Assembly (NCBI RefSeq): GCF_029267215.1
Contig: NZ_JARIDH010000081.1
Location: 40,336-104,335, forward strand
From: Clostridium sp.
GTDB lineage: Bacteria; Bacillota; Clostridia; Clostridiales; Clostridiaceae
Direction of reading: 5' to 3'
Length of the DNA: 64,000 nt
Part shown: positions 48,491 through 57,286 of the stretch, piece by piece
Numbering within the stretch: the stretch's first letter is position 1
Layout of the letters: every line of letters starts with the position of its first letter
The notes under the pieces: model-generated
What the model saw: the letters and a program-made list of their open reading frames with translations, nothing else
Told to the model about the DNA's origin: nothing
The model's database searches: none
Position numbers and translations under genes: made by a program

Positions 48491-48652
48491 TATTATTTTT
48501 ACTATTAATACTATTATAGCTGTTATTAGAATTGAGCTTATAATTGATGCAATAATAGAACTTATGGATATAGATACCATATTGAGTATAAATATGGTTA
48601 AAGAAAATATAAATATTATTAATATATATAGGTTATTTTTAAAAAAAGCCAT
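48461..48652 (-). CDS. Small two-helix membrane protein
   Basis: A 63-residue protein with two hydrophobic helices (about 8-27 and 31-52) and a basic tail (KIIKGMYKNN). The start is preceded by ATGAGGAGTAATTATT, an excellent ribosome site, which separates it from the opposite-strand frame at 48483 that has none. Unknown function; such proteins include toxins, stress proteins and regulators of larger membrane partners. Its end runs into the nested inverted repeat, which may terminate it. Confidence 0.6.
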   Translation of the reverse strand: MAFFKNNLYILIIFIFSLTIFILNMVSISISSIIASIISSILITAIIVLIVKIIKGMYKNNFS

Positions 48653-48814
48653 AATAATTACTCCTCATATTTTACATAATTATATTATATTACAAATTTA
48701 AGTAAAATATGTATTAAAATATTAGTAATAAATTAAGTATATAGTAAAGCTATTGAAAAAGAAAAAATTCACGATGTAGAGAAAAAAATTTATGCTTTTT
48801 ATTTTTGTCTTTTA

Positions 48815-50038
48815 TTATTCAGACTCTAAACTTTTTCTATATTGATTTGGGGACATTCCTATTTCTTTTTTAAAGAGAGTATAGAAATAAGAAGTATTAT
48901 TTAAGCCAATTAAATCACCAATTTCACTAATAGATAAATCAGTAGTTTTTAATAGTTTTAATGAGGTATAAATTCTTTTTTTGTTAATGAAAGTAATAAT
49001 ATTTGTTCCTAATTCTTTCTTAAATAAGCGAGTTAGATAATCTGGTGATAAGCCTATTTCAGAGGCAATTTTTTTTACTGTAAGATTAGATGAAAGATTT
49101 AAATTAATAAATTCAAGAGTTAGTTTTACAATAGGTGAATATTTTGAAAGTGAATGTTCCTTAGTAAGAATACAATAAGAACGTATCATTTGAAGAGGAA
49201 TGTCATTAAGAACTTCAAATGACAATGCTTTTTCTATTTTTATTGCCCATTTTGCTGATAATTCATCTAAATATATTGGGTGAACCCCACCTAAATATGA
49301 AGCTCTACGAAATAGGGTATTAGTGCTAAGCAAAAGGTTTTTTGTGTTTCTTATGGAGTCATTAATCCTTATAATCTCTAAACATTTTAAATCATATTTT
49401 TCAAAGAAAGATTGAGCAAGCATCACATCCCCTTTTGTAATATAAGACAATAATTTTTCCTCATCAGCATATCTATTTTCAATAGTTTTATACATAGAAC
49501 TACGATTTATATTTTCTACAAACAATTCATAACTAGAATTTTCCTTTGGAAGAATACTTAAATCTAAAGTATCAACCTTAGGGGAAAGAGGAGTTTCTGT
49601 AATATATTCATTTATAGTTGATAAAATTTCAAATAGGGTTGAGGCATCAATATAGGGTAAACTTTGATAATATGATTTAAATTTATTAGTATGATTTAAG
49701 TTAAGTTTTAAATTATTTATAATAGAAAAAATTAAATTATCAGGTAGTGGATTTTCTAAAAAAGGCCCTATTAAAAGATGGTTATCCTCTTCTTTAGAGA
49801 GGCACAAGGCATAATATTGAGTGTTAAATGGAGTTATAATATTAGTTATTGATGAGTTTTTACATTTTTTAGAATACTGTTTTAAGCATTCATAAAGATG
49901 AAAATTTATCATAGAAGAAAAATCGGAGCTTTCTTCAAAATTAAAGGATTCTAACTTTATTTCTTTTATGTAATTAACCTTAACTGGAATACATTTAGAA
50001 AGTAACTTTTGTATAAAATTTAAAACATCTAATTTCAT
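48815..50038 (-). CDS. AraC family transcriptional regulator
   Basis: A 407-residue regulator. The C-terminal 100 residues hold the two HTH motifs of AraC (VKKIASEIGLSPDYLTRLFK, then LSISEIGDLIGLNNTSYFYT) with the typical FKKEIGMSPNQYR end. The long N-terminal part has no recognised domain. Divergent from the GH2 gene, with a 227-bp element in between; it may control the GH2 gene in response to a sugar. Ribosome site AAGGAGA before the ATG. Confidence 0.87.
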   Translation of the reverse strand: MKLDVLNFIQKLLSKCIPVKVNYIKEIKLESFNFEESSDFSSMINFHLYECLKQYSKKCKNSSITNIITPFNTQYYALCLSKEEDNHLLIGPFLENPLPDNLIFSIINNLKLNLNHTNKFKSYYQSLPYIDASTLFEILSTINEYITETPLSPKVDTLDLSILPKENSSYELFVENINRSSMYKTIENRYADEEKLLSYITKGDVMLAQSFFEKYDLKCLEIIRINDSIRNTKNLLLSTNTLFRRASYLGGVHPIYLDELSAKWAIKIEKALSFEVLNDIPLQMIRSYCILTKEHSLSKYSPIVKLTLEFINLNLSSNLTVKKIASEIGLSPDYLTRLFKKELGTNIITFINKKRIYTSLKLLKTTDLSISEIGDLIGLNNTSYFYTLFKKEIGMSPNQYRKSLESE

Positions 50039-50088
50039 AATTGAATCTCCTTATATAAGAAAAATTTAGCAATATAATCTATAAAAAG

Positions 50089-50315
50089 CTCTGTTTTTAA
50101 CAAGTATTGATTTTAGATAGAACTTTATGACCATCTTAATAAGCAGTTTAGAGTTTCATTGAATATGGAAGAATAATAGCATTAAGAAGCGAAGTTGTTT
50201 GACCAAAGGGAGTTTCTTCGCTTTAGCTATTATTCTGGAATATTCAATAGAAACTCTCTGCGCAATTAAGTAGGTCTGAAGAGATAGCTAAAATCAAAAC
50301 TTTCTTAAAACAGAA
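50089..50315 (+). repeat. 227-bp palindromic element, intact copy
   Basis: Starts CTCTGTTTTTAACAAGTA and ends TTCTTAAAACAGAA. Its central 150 bp are almost identical to the copy at 38599. It separates the AraC and GH2 promoters. Confidence 0.93.
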
Positions 50316-50410
50316 CCTTATAAAAAAATACAAAAATCGCGGATATGTAAATATTATAGACGGATATATGAATAAATAAAAGTTTTTTTTAGTTATAATT
50401 AAAATATATA

Positions 50411-50424
50411 TGAAAACGATATTT
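50411..50424 (+). promoter_or_regulatory. Candidate cre site before the GH2 gene
   Basis: TGAAAACGATATTT matches the CcpA box except for the last two bases. It is 37 bp before the start codon. Catabolite control would be usual for such a gene. Confidence 0.35.
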
Positions 50425-50460
50425 GAATTTGTATTTATATGAATTTAGGGGGAGGAAAAC

Positions 50461-52701
50461 ATGAGAAAAATATATAATTTTAATAAAAAATGGGCTTTTT
50501 CAAAGGAAGCTACAGAAGTACCAAGTGTTATGCCAGAGAGATGGTATTTTGTTACATTGCCTCACACTTGGAATGATATAGATGGACAAGATGGTGGAAA
50601 TGATCTTTATAGAGGTACAGCTTATTATGCGAAGGAATTAGAAAGAGCAGAGTTACCAAAGGGAGATAAATATTATTTAGAATTTTTAGGAGCAAATTCT
50701 TCAGCAATTTTATATGTTAATGGAAAGAAATTAGCACAGCATCATGGAGGATATTCTACATGGAGAGTAGATATTACTGATGTTTTAGAAGATAAAAACC
50801 TAGTAGTAGTTGAAGTTGATAATTCTAAAAATGATAGAGTATATCCACAACATGCAGATTTTACTTTCTACGGAGGAATTTATCGTGATGTAAATATTAT
50901 TGCAGTTAATAATTCACACTTTGATTTAGAATATTATGGCTCTCCAGCTATTATGGTAACTCCAGAAATAGTAGGAAAAGATGCTAAGGTTTCTGTGGAA
51001 GTCTTTGTTAAAAATATTAAGGAAAATCAAAAGTTAGAATATATATTAAAGGATGCAGATGGAAATGTAATTTTACAAAAAGAAACAGATGCAAAGGAAA
51101 CAAAGGTTATATTTGAGGTTGAAAATGTTCACTTATGGCATGGTAAAAAGGATCCATATTTATATAGTGCTGAAGTATATTTAAAAGAAGAGGAAATTTT
51201 AGATAATGTTAGCACTAGATTTGGATGTCGTACTTTTAAAATTGATCCTGAGCTTGGATTTATATTAAATGGAGAGGAATATCCTTTAAGAGGAGTATCT
51301 CGTCATCAAGATAGATGGGGAATAGGAAATGCATTACTTCCTGAACATCATGAAGAAGATATGGATATGATATGTGAAATGGGAGCAACAACAATCCGTC
51401 TTGCTCATTATCAGCATGATCAATATTTCTATGATCTATGTGATGAAAAAGGTATGGTTGTTTGGGCAGAGATTCCTTATATTTCTATGCATATGCCAAA
51501 GGGTAGAGAAAACACAATATCACAAATGAAAGAATTAGTTGTTCAAAACTATAATCATCCATCAATTGTTGTTTGGGGATTATCTAATGAAATAACAATG
51601 CAAGGACCTTCTGATGAAGATTTAAGAGAAAATCATGTTATTTTAAATGATTTAGTACATGAAATGGATAAAACAAGACTTACAACAATGGCTTGTGTAT
51701 CTATGTGTAAAATAGATGATCCATATGTTCAAATTCCAGATACAGTATCTTATAATCATTATTTTGGATGGTATGGGGGAGATACATCTGAAAATGGGCC
51801 TTGGTTTGATAATTTCCATGAAAAGTATCCAAATATTCCAATAGGATGTAGTGAATATGGTTGTGAAGCATTAAATTGGCATACATCTAACCCAGAACAA
51901 GGGGATTATACAGAGGAATACCAAGCTTATTATCATGAGGAATTAATAAAACAATTATTTAATAGAAAATATTTATGGGCAACACATGTATGGAATATGT
52001 TTGATTTTGGGGCAGATTCACGTAATGAAGGTGGAGAAAATGGACAAAACCATAAAGGATTAGTTACTTTTGATCGTAAATATAAAAAGGATTCATTTTA
52101 TGCTTATAAAGCTTGGTTATCAGATGAACCATTTGTTCATATTTGTGGAAAGAGATATGTTGATAGGGTAGAAGAAACTACAAAGGTTACTGTTTATTCA
52201 AACCAACCTGAAGTAGAGTTATTTTCAAATGGAAAGAGTCTTGGAAAGCAAAGTTCTCCTGAACATTTCTTTTATTTTGAAGTTCCTAATAATGGAGAAA
52301 CTACTTTAGTGGCTATGGCTGGACAATGTAAAGATGAGAGTTTTATTCGTAAAGTAGAGACTTTTAATGAGGAATATCGTTTAAAAGAGAATGGGGCAAT
52401 TTTAAACTGGTTTGATATAACTACACCAGAGGGATATTTCTCCATTAACGATAAAATATCTGAAATTATGGATTCAGAAGAAGCAAATAAGATTTTCATG
52501 GACTTTATTTCTCCTTTAGTAGGACTTATGATGGGAGGAGAAAAGAAAGTAACTGGTATTTCAGAAGATATGATAAAAATGCTTAGAGGATTCACAGTTA
52601 TTAGATTTTCAACTCTTCTTGGGGCTGCTGAAGTAAGTCTTACAAAGGAACAATTACTTGACTTAAATTCAAAATTTAATAAAGTTAAAAAGAACAAATA
52701 G
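50461..52701 (+). CDS. Glycoside hydrolase family 2, beta-galactosidase or beta-glucuronidase
   Basis: A 746-residue intracellular exo-glycosidase. A sugar-binding jelly roll (1-150), an Ig-like domain (about 170-260) and the TIM barrel (about 265-560) are in the usual order. The acid/base is Glu377 (WGLSNE) and the nucleophile Glu465 (GCSEYG). GVSRHQDRWGIGNAL resembles the GH2 beta-galactosidase group; NHKGLVTFDRK at 530 also fits the Asn-x-Lys motif used by glucuronidases to bind the carboxylate, though some galactosidases share it. The following genes degrade glucuronate, which favours a glucuronidase. An extra helical tail (about 640-746) follows. Confidence 0.85.
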   Translation: MRKIYNFNKKWAFSKEATEVPSVMPERWYFVTLPHTWNDIDGQDGGNDLYRGTAYYAKELERAELPKGDKYYLEFLGANSSAILYVNGKKLAQHHGGYSTWRVDITDVLEDKNLVVVEVDNSKNDRVYPQHADFTFYGGIYRDVNIIAVNNSHFDLEYYGSPAIMVTPEIVGKDAKVSVEVFVKNIKENQKLEYILKDADGNVILQKETDAKETKVIFEVENVHLWHGKKDPYLYSAEVYLKEEEILDNVSTRFGCRTFKIDPELGFILNGEEYPLRGVSRHQDRWGIGNALLPEHHEEDMDMICEMGATTIRLAHYQHDQYFYDLCDEKGMVVWAEIPYISMHMPKGRENTISQMKELVVQNYNHPSIVVWGLSNEITMQGPSDEDLRENHVILNDLVHEMDKTRLTTMACVSMCKIDDPYVQIPDTVSYNHYFGWYGGDTSENGPWFDNFHEKYPNIPIGCSEYGCEALNWHTSNPEQGDYTEEYQAYYHEELIKQLFNRKYLWATHVWNMFDFGADSRNEGGENGQNHKGLVTFDRKYKKDSFYAYKAWLSDEPFVHICGKRYVDRVEETTKVTVYSNQPEVELFSNGKSLGKQSSPEHFFYFEVPNNGETTLVAMAGQCKDESFIRKVETFNEEYRLKENGAILNWFDITTPEGYFSINDKISEIMDSEEANKIFMDFISPLVGLMMGGEKKVTGISEDMIKMLRGFTVIRFSTLLGAAEVSLTKEQLLDLNSKFNKVKKNK

Positions 52702-52768
52702 AAATAAGCAAACAATATGATTTAAATAAGCAAAAATTTTATAGGGGCTATATAAAAATATATTATGC

Positions 52769-52797
52769 TTTAAGATAGTATTGATTTTAAAACAGAC
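52769..52797. repeat. Tip fragment of the palindromic element
   Basis: TAAGATAGTATTGATTTTAAAACAGAC, split by decay, matches an arm and a tip of the element joined together. Very short; may be chance. Confidence 0.35.
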
Positions 52798-52810
52798 TAA
52801 TAAAATAAAA

Positions 52811-52867
52811 ATGGGCATGTATCAAAATAAGTTTTGTTATTATATTTTGATACAGCCCCTTTTGTTT
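52811..52867 (+). terminator. Intrinsic terminator after the GH2 gene
   Basis: TGTATCAAAATA pairs with TATTTTGATACA, with GGGC and GCCC outside, and is followed by CTTTTGTTT. Confidence 0.85.
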
Positions 52868-52957
52868 ATAGAATATGATTAAAATTCTTTGAGAAAAGTT
52901 ATATGTTTACTTATTTTGTTAATTATATATAATAATTGAAAACAAATTCAAATAATA

Positions 52958-52991
52958 TTGAAATTAAAATACTAATATGCTAGTATACAAG
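52958..52991 (+). promoter_or_regulatory. Promoter and operator of the HAD-kdgK operon
   Basis: TTGAAA at 52958, 17-bp spacer, TAGTAT at 52981. The -10 lies inside CTAGTATACAAG (52980-52991), a near-palindrome repeated at 56385, 55169 and 57949. This is the expected position for a repressor site. Confidence 0.75.
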
Positions 52992-53018
52992 TATAAAATG
53001 ATAAGTTTATATATTAGG

Positions 53019-53051
53019 CTCTGTTTTAAATCAACACCCTTTTAAAACAGA
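53019..53051 (+). repeat. Minimal copy of the palindromic element
   Basis: CTCTGTTTTAAATCAACACC followed by TTTTAAAACAGAA: the two tips joined with the interior deleted, about 33 bp, between the operator and the start of the HAD gene. It may form a hairpin in the leader. Confidence 0.6.
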
Positions 53052-53089
53052 ACAATATATTAAAATAATTAACAGTAGGTGGAGAAATG

Positions 53090-53944
53090 ATGAGTAATAT
53101 ATTACATGAATTTAAAAAGCAAAAGGATTTTCTTATATGCATAGATTCTGATGGATGTGCAATAGATACTATGGACATAAAACATATAAAATGTTTTGGA
53201 CCATGTATGATAAGAGAGTGGAATCTTGATGAATGGAAAGAAAGTATATTATATAGATGGAATGAAGTTAATCTTTACACATTAACAAGAGGAATAAACA
53301 GATTTAAAGGGTTAGCATTAGCACTTATAGAAGTTAATGAAAAACATAAGGAAATTGAAGGCTTAGATGAGTTTGTAAGATGGACTGAAGAAACTAAAGA
53401 ACTTTCAAATGAATCTTTAGAGTGTGAAATAGAAAAAACTAATAATATATGTCTAAAAAAAGCTTTAGAGTGGTCAAAGGAGGTAAATAAGTCAATTGAT
53501 TTATTAGAAGATGATGAAAAACTTCCATTTGAAGGGGTAAAGGAAGCCATATTAGAAGCTAAAAATAAAGCAGATATAGCCATAGTATCTTCTGCAAATG
53601 AGAAAGCTGTTTTAGATGAGTGGAGTAAACATAATCTTTTAGAGAATGTTGATATAGTTTTAACTCAAAATATTGGCTCTAAGGCTTATTGCATAGGAAA
53701 ACTTATTGAAAAAGGATATAATAGAAAAAATGTATTAATGGTTGGTGATGCTTTAGGAGACCTTAAGTCAGCTAAGGAAAATGAAGTTTTATTCTATCCA
53801 ATAATGGTTAGAAAGGAAAAGGAATCATGGAATAGATTTTCAAAGGAAGCTTTACACAAGTTCTTTAATAATTTATATGGAGAAGAATATCAAGAAAAAG
53901 TTATAGATGAATTTAAGTCTAATTTATCTAAGAAAAATCTATAA
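53090..53944 (+). CDS. HAD family hydrolase in the hexuronate locus
   Basis: A 284-residue protein with motif I CIDSDGCAID, motif II Ser in IVSSANEK, and motif IV GDALGDLKSAK, plus an unusually large cap (about 20-150, rich in Trp and Glu). The second ATG (53090) has better spacing from AGGTGGAG than the first (53087). It is followed at 27 bp by kdgK and has the GntR-type operator, so it belongs to the hexuronate regulon. Its substrate is unknown; a sugar-phosphate phosphatase that relieves build-up of intermediates is possible. Confidence 0.82.
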   Translation: MSNILHEFKKQKDFLICIDSDGCAIDTMDIKHIKCFGPCMIREWNLDEWKESILYRWNEVNLYTLTRGINRFKGLALALIEVNEKHKEIEGLDEFVRWTEETKELSNESLECEIEKTNNICLKKALEWSKEVNKSIDLLEDDEKLPFEGVKEAILEAKNKADIAIVSSANEKAVLDEWSKHNLLENVDIVLTQNIGSKAYCIGKLIEKGYNRKNVLMVGDALGDLKSAKENEVLFYPIMVRKEKESWNRFSKEALHKFFNNLYGEEYQEKVIDEFKSNLSKKNL

Positions 53945-53970
53945 AAATTAAATAAAGGTGGAGTTTTTAT

Positions 53971-54996
53971 ATGGGGAATTTAGGATTTAAAAGCAAAAAA
54001 GTATTAGGCTTTGGGGAAATAATGCTAAGGCTTACCCCTCCTAATAAACAAAAGATAATGCAATCAAATTCTTTTGAGGCTGTTTATTCTGGAGGAGAGG
54101 CTAATGTAATAGCAAGCCTTGCTATATTAGGACATGATACTAAATTTATAACAAAACTTCCAGATAATTATTTAGGAAAGAAAGTAATAAGTAAATTTAG
54201 AGGGTATAATGTAGATGTGGATGATGTTGTTTTAGGGGAAGGTAGATTAGGTGTTTATTACTGTGAAGTTGGACATGGACTTAGAAGTACTGAGGTTATT
54301 TATGATAGAAAATATTCAGCAATATCCTTGGCAGAAAAGGATGAATTTAATATAAAAGATATGTTAAAAGGTGTTGGATTAGTTCATTTATCAGGAATAA
54401 CTCCAGCTTTAAGCAATAATTTAAAAGAATTAATTATAGATATTGTAAAAGAATGTAAAGAGCAGAGCATATTAGTTTCTTATGACTCAAATTATAGATC
54501 TAAGTTATGGTCAATAGAAGAGGCTAAAGAGGTATTAGAAGAAATTTTACCATACATAGATTTTGCTTTTTTAGGCTATTTAGATATGGTAAATATATTA
54601 AAATTTGATGATAATGATTTAGAATTCAATGAGAAATTAAGATGTCATTATAAAAATTTATTTGAAAAATATCCTAATTTAAAATATGCTGCATGTACTA
54701 AAAGAACTGTAAATTCAATAAATAATAATACTTTACAAGGGTATTTATATGATGGTAATGAACTTTTTGAATCAAATTCATATACCTTTGATATATTAGA
54801 TAGAGTTGGTGGAGGAGATGCTTTCACAGCAGGTATATTGCATGGAATTTTAAATGAAATGGACAATAAAAGAATTATAGAGTTTGGAACTTGTGCAAGT
54901 TCTTTAAAGCATTCAATAATAGGTGATATAAATATTGTTGATGAAGAAACTATTAATTCATTTATAGATAATGGGATATGTAATGTAAAGAGATAA
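53971..54996 (+). CDS. kdgK: 2-keto-3-deoxygluconate kinase (PfkB family)
   Basis: Phosphorylates KDG to KDPG. 341 residues of the ribokinase fold: GFGEIMLRLTPP at the N terminus, GGEANVIASLAILG for substrate contact, YDSNYRSKLW, and the C-terminal catalytic motif GGGDAFTAGIL. The annotation rests on the family and on its place with kdgA, uxuA and uxaC, since PfkB kinases differ in substrate. Ribosome site AAGGTGG. Longer N and C termini than many KdgK, but within the range. Confidence 0.87.
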   Translation: MGNLGFKSKKVLGFGEIMLRLTPPNKQKIMQSNSFEAVYSGGEANVIASLAILGHDTKFITKLPDNYLGKKVISKFRGYNVDVDDVVLGEGRLGVYYCEVGHGLRSTEVIYDRKYSAISLAEKDEFNIKDMLKGVGLVHLSGITPALSNNLKELIIDIVKECKEQSILVSYDSNYRSKLWSIEEAKEVLEEILPYIDFAFLGYLDMVNILKFDDNDLEFNEKLRCHYKNLFEKYPNLKYAACTKRTVNSINNNTLQGYLYDGNELFESNSYTFDILDRVGGGDAFTAGILHGILNEMDNKRIIEFGTCASSLKHSIIGDINIVDEETINSFIDNGICNVKR

Positions 54997-55160
54997 GTTG
55001 ATATTTTAAATTAGTTATTATGGTCATAGGTTCATAATAAATTATGTCATGCAAAAGGGATAAACTTTTAAAACTATTTTTAGGACTTAGATAATAGGTT
55101 GTGGAATGTAAGGACATATAGGCATAATATATAGTTTTTATAATTTTTTTGTGATATAAT
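54997..55160. other. Intergenic stretch after kdgK
   Basis: AT-rich, no gene. GGTCATAGGTTCATAATAAATTATG (25 bases, near 55023-55047) has weak inverted symmetry only; no terminator is clear. Confidence 0.35.
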
Positions 55161-55189
55161 TTGACATACTAGTGTACTAGATAGATATG
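55161..55189 (+). promoter_or_regulatory. Candidate gntR promoter with operator
   Basis: TTGACA at 55161 is followed directly by the palindrome CTAGTGTACTAG (55169-55180), the fourth member of the operator set. The -10 (GATATG) is poor. Site position suggests autoregulation. Confidence 0.55.
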
Positions 55190-55220
55190 AGAAAATCTAA
55201 ACATTATTTTATAGTTTGAG

Positions 55221-55251
55221 GGTGTAAACCTCAGGGGCTTATGTCAGAGGT
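55221..55251 (+). ncRNA. Candidate H-type pseudoknot RNA, copy 2
   Basis: GGTGTAA pairs with TTATGTC using several G-U pairs; ACCTC in the loop can pair with GAGGT after the stem. Sequence and geometry match 38496-38528. It lies in the 300-base leader of the gntR gene. Confidence 0.35.
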
Positions 55252-55495
55252 TTTAAGCCCATTGCTTTGGTTTTTTATCATGTATCCAAAGTATTTCAAA
55301 ATGACAGTTTTAGTTAGATAAAGATTTAGCTTTTTAATAGCATGACTTTTAAAGATTTCAAGAAAATCAAAGATGTTAAAAGGTTTAAAAAAGTCTTAAA
55401 GAAAAATAAAAAGTTAGTGACAAATATGCAATGAATAAAATAATGGAAGGTGGTGAATATCGTTGTCAATGAAGAGTTATATATGTTTATAGAGT

Positions 55496-56197
55496 TTGGC
55501 AACGGAAAAAATGATTCTTTATGAAAAAATAGACAAAGAAACTAGTAAAGACTATGCTTATAGAGTATTAAAAGATAATATTATGTGCTTAGAATTAAAA
55601 CCAGGTGAATTATTAAGTGAGTCTGATTTAGCTAAAAAATTAAGCATATCAAGAACCCCTATAAGGGAAGTATTAATAAGACTTAAGGCTGAAAATTTAA
55701 TAGAAGTTAAGCCTCAAGCTGGAACTTATGTTTCTTTAATAGATTTAAAACTAATAGAAGAAGCTATTTTTATTAGATATAATCTAGAAAAAGAAGCACT
55801 TAAAGAGGCTTGTGAAAACTTTTCTGAAAATACATTTATGGAGATGGAAACCTGTTTGTTTGCTCAGAATTTAATAACTCAAAAAAAGGAAAATTTACTT
55901 GAGTTCCATAATTTAGATAAAGAGTTCCATAAATTATTGTTTGTTGGAATAAATAAACCTAATGTATGGGAATCTATTTGTAATATAAGTACACATTACA
56001 ATAGAATGAGATTGCTTGCAGAAAAGAAATTAAAAAAAGAATTTCTAATAGACCAACATAAAACCTATTTAGATATTATAAAAAATAAAGATGTGGATAA
56101 TATTGAAGAGGTTGTCTCAAAACATATTAAGGATCCTGTTAAACAATGGGAAAAATTAATAAAAGAAGATGAAGAAATAATAAGTTATATAGTTTAA
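55496..56197 (+). CDS. GntR family repressor (FadR/UxuR type)
   Basis: A 233-residue regulator: winged HTH with LSESDLAKKLSISRTPIREV (about 39-58) and an all-helical FCD ligand domain (about 95-225) with the metal-site histidines EFHNLDKEFHKL. FadR-type proteins with this neighbourhood respond to fructuronate, mannonate or KDG. The start is unclear: TTG at 55496 and ATG at 55511 both lack a ribosome site, while AAGGTGGTGA upstream serves a TTG at 55463 whose frame stops at TAG 55490 before continuing into this gene. It is the likely binder of the four CTAGTATACTAG-type sites. Confidence 0.85.
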   Translation: MATEKMILYEKIDKETSKDYAYRVLKDNIMCLELKPGELLSESDLAKKLSISRTPIREVLIRLKAENLIEVKPQAGTYVSLIDLKLIEEAIFIRYNLEKEALKEACENFSENTFMEMETCLFAQNLITQKKENLLEFHNLDKEFHKLLFVGINKPNVWESICNISTHYNRMRLLAEKKLKKEFLIDQHKTYLDIIKNKDVDNIEEVVSKHIKDPVKQWEKLIKEDEEIISYIV

Positions 56198-56211
56198 TAT
56201 TATGATTAAAA

Positions 56212-56268
56212 AAAGAAACAATATACACAAATAATTTAGAATTTATTTATGTATATTGTTTCTTTTTT
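56212..56268 (+). terminator. Intrinsic terminator of gntR
   Basis: AAGAAACAATATAC pairs with GTATATTGTTTCTT around a loop that also pairs (AAATAA with TTATTT), then TTTTT. Confidence 0.9.
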
Positions 56269-56362
56269 GTTTTAAAATAACAAGTAAATATATAAATGGT
56301 TTAAAAGTAATTAAAAGGTAAATTATTTACAATATGTTAATTAAAATGTTTACATAAAAGTG

Positions 56363-56396
56363 TTGAAGTTGATATATTAATATGCTAGTATACAAG
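56363..56396 (+). promoter_or_regulatory. Promoter and operator of the uxuB-kdgA operon
   Basis: TTGAAG at 56363, 17-bp spacer, TAGTAT at 56386 inside CTAGTATACAAG (56385-56396). The layout is the same as at 52958-52991, base for base around the -10. Confidence 0.78.
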
Positions 56397-56421
56397 TATA
56401 GCGATTGAAAGGGGAATTAAA

Positions 56422-57273
56422 ATGAAATTACCATTTAACATTGATTTAAAAGATAAGGTTTGTGTTGTAACAGGGGGAACAGGAGTACTTTGTGGAGCTA
56501 TGGCAGATGCCCTTGCAAAGTGTGGAGCAAAAGTTGCTATCTTAGCTTTAGGACAAGAGCCTTGTGATAAAAAGGCAAAAGAGATAAATGAAAAAGGCGG
56601 AATAGCAATTGGAATTGATTCTAATGTTTTAGATAAAGAAAGTTTAAGAAAAGCCCATGAAGTGATTCTTAAAGAGTTTGGCAAAGTTGACATATTAATA
56701 AATGGAGCAGGTGGAAATCATCCAAAAGGAACTACTACTAAGGAATATTTAGATATGGAAGATTTAAATAATGAGGATTTAACTACATTCTTTGACTTAG
56801 ATCCTAAAGGAGTAGAGTTTGTATTTAATTTAAATTTCTTAGGAACATTGCTTCCATCACAAGAATTTAGTAAGGATATGATTGGTAGAGAAGGAACTAC
56901 AATAATTAACATATCATCAATGAATGCATTTACACCACTTACTAAAATACCAGCATATTCAGGAGCAAAAGCTGCAGTAAGCAACTTCACAAAATGGCTT
57001 GCAGTACATATGTCACATGTTGGTGTAAGAGTAAATGCAATAGCACCAGGATTTTTCGTTACAGCTCAAAATGAAAAATTATTATTTAATGAAGATGGAA
57101 CACCAACTCCTAGAACTGAAAAAATATTAAATAGTACACCTATGAAAAGATTTGGTGAAGCTGATGAATTAATAGGAACATTATTATATTTAGTATCTGA
57201 AGAAGCATCAGGCTTTGTAAATGGAGTAGTTATTCCAGTAGATGGAGCATTTTCAGCTTATTCAGGGGTATAG
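56422..57273 (+). CDS. uxuB: SDR oxidoreductase, probable D-mannonate oxidoreductase (UxuB type)
   Basis: Reduces D-fructuronate to D-mannonate with NAD(P)H. 283 residues of the short-chain dehydrogenase fold: cofactor motif TGGTGVLCGAM (about 13-24), NGAGGNHP, catalytic Ser in INISSMNAF and Tyr-x-x-x-Lys in YSGAKAA. The extra loop after NGAGGNHPKG (TTTKEYLDMEDL) is seen in the SDR-type fructuronate reductases of Firmicutes. A kduD-type role is the alternative. kdgA follows within 14 bp. Confidence 0.85.
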   Translation: MKLPFNIDLKDKVCVVTGGTGVLCGAMADALAKCGAKVAILALGQEPCDKKAKEINEKGGIAIGIDSNVLDKESLRKAHEVILKEFGKVDILINGAGGNHPKGTTTKEYLDMEDLNNEDLTTFFDLDPKGVEFVFNLNFLGTLLPSQEFSKDMIGREGTTIINISSMNAFTPLTKIPAYSGAKAAVSNFTKWLAVHMSHVGVRVNAIAPGFFVTAQNEKLLFNEDGTPTPRTEKILNSTPMKRFGEADELIGTLLYLVSEEASGFVNGVVIPVDGAFSAYSGV

Positions 57274-57286
57274 GGAGGAAAAAATA

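Noticed and set aside
48483..48701. Plus-strand 72-codon frame after katG
   Set aside because: No ribosome site, and the opposite strand has an ideal one for a membrane protein.
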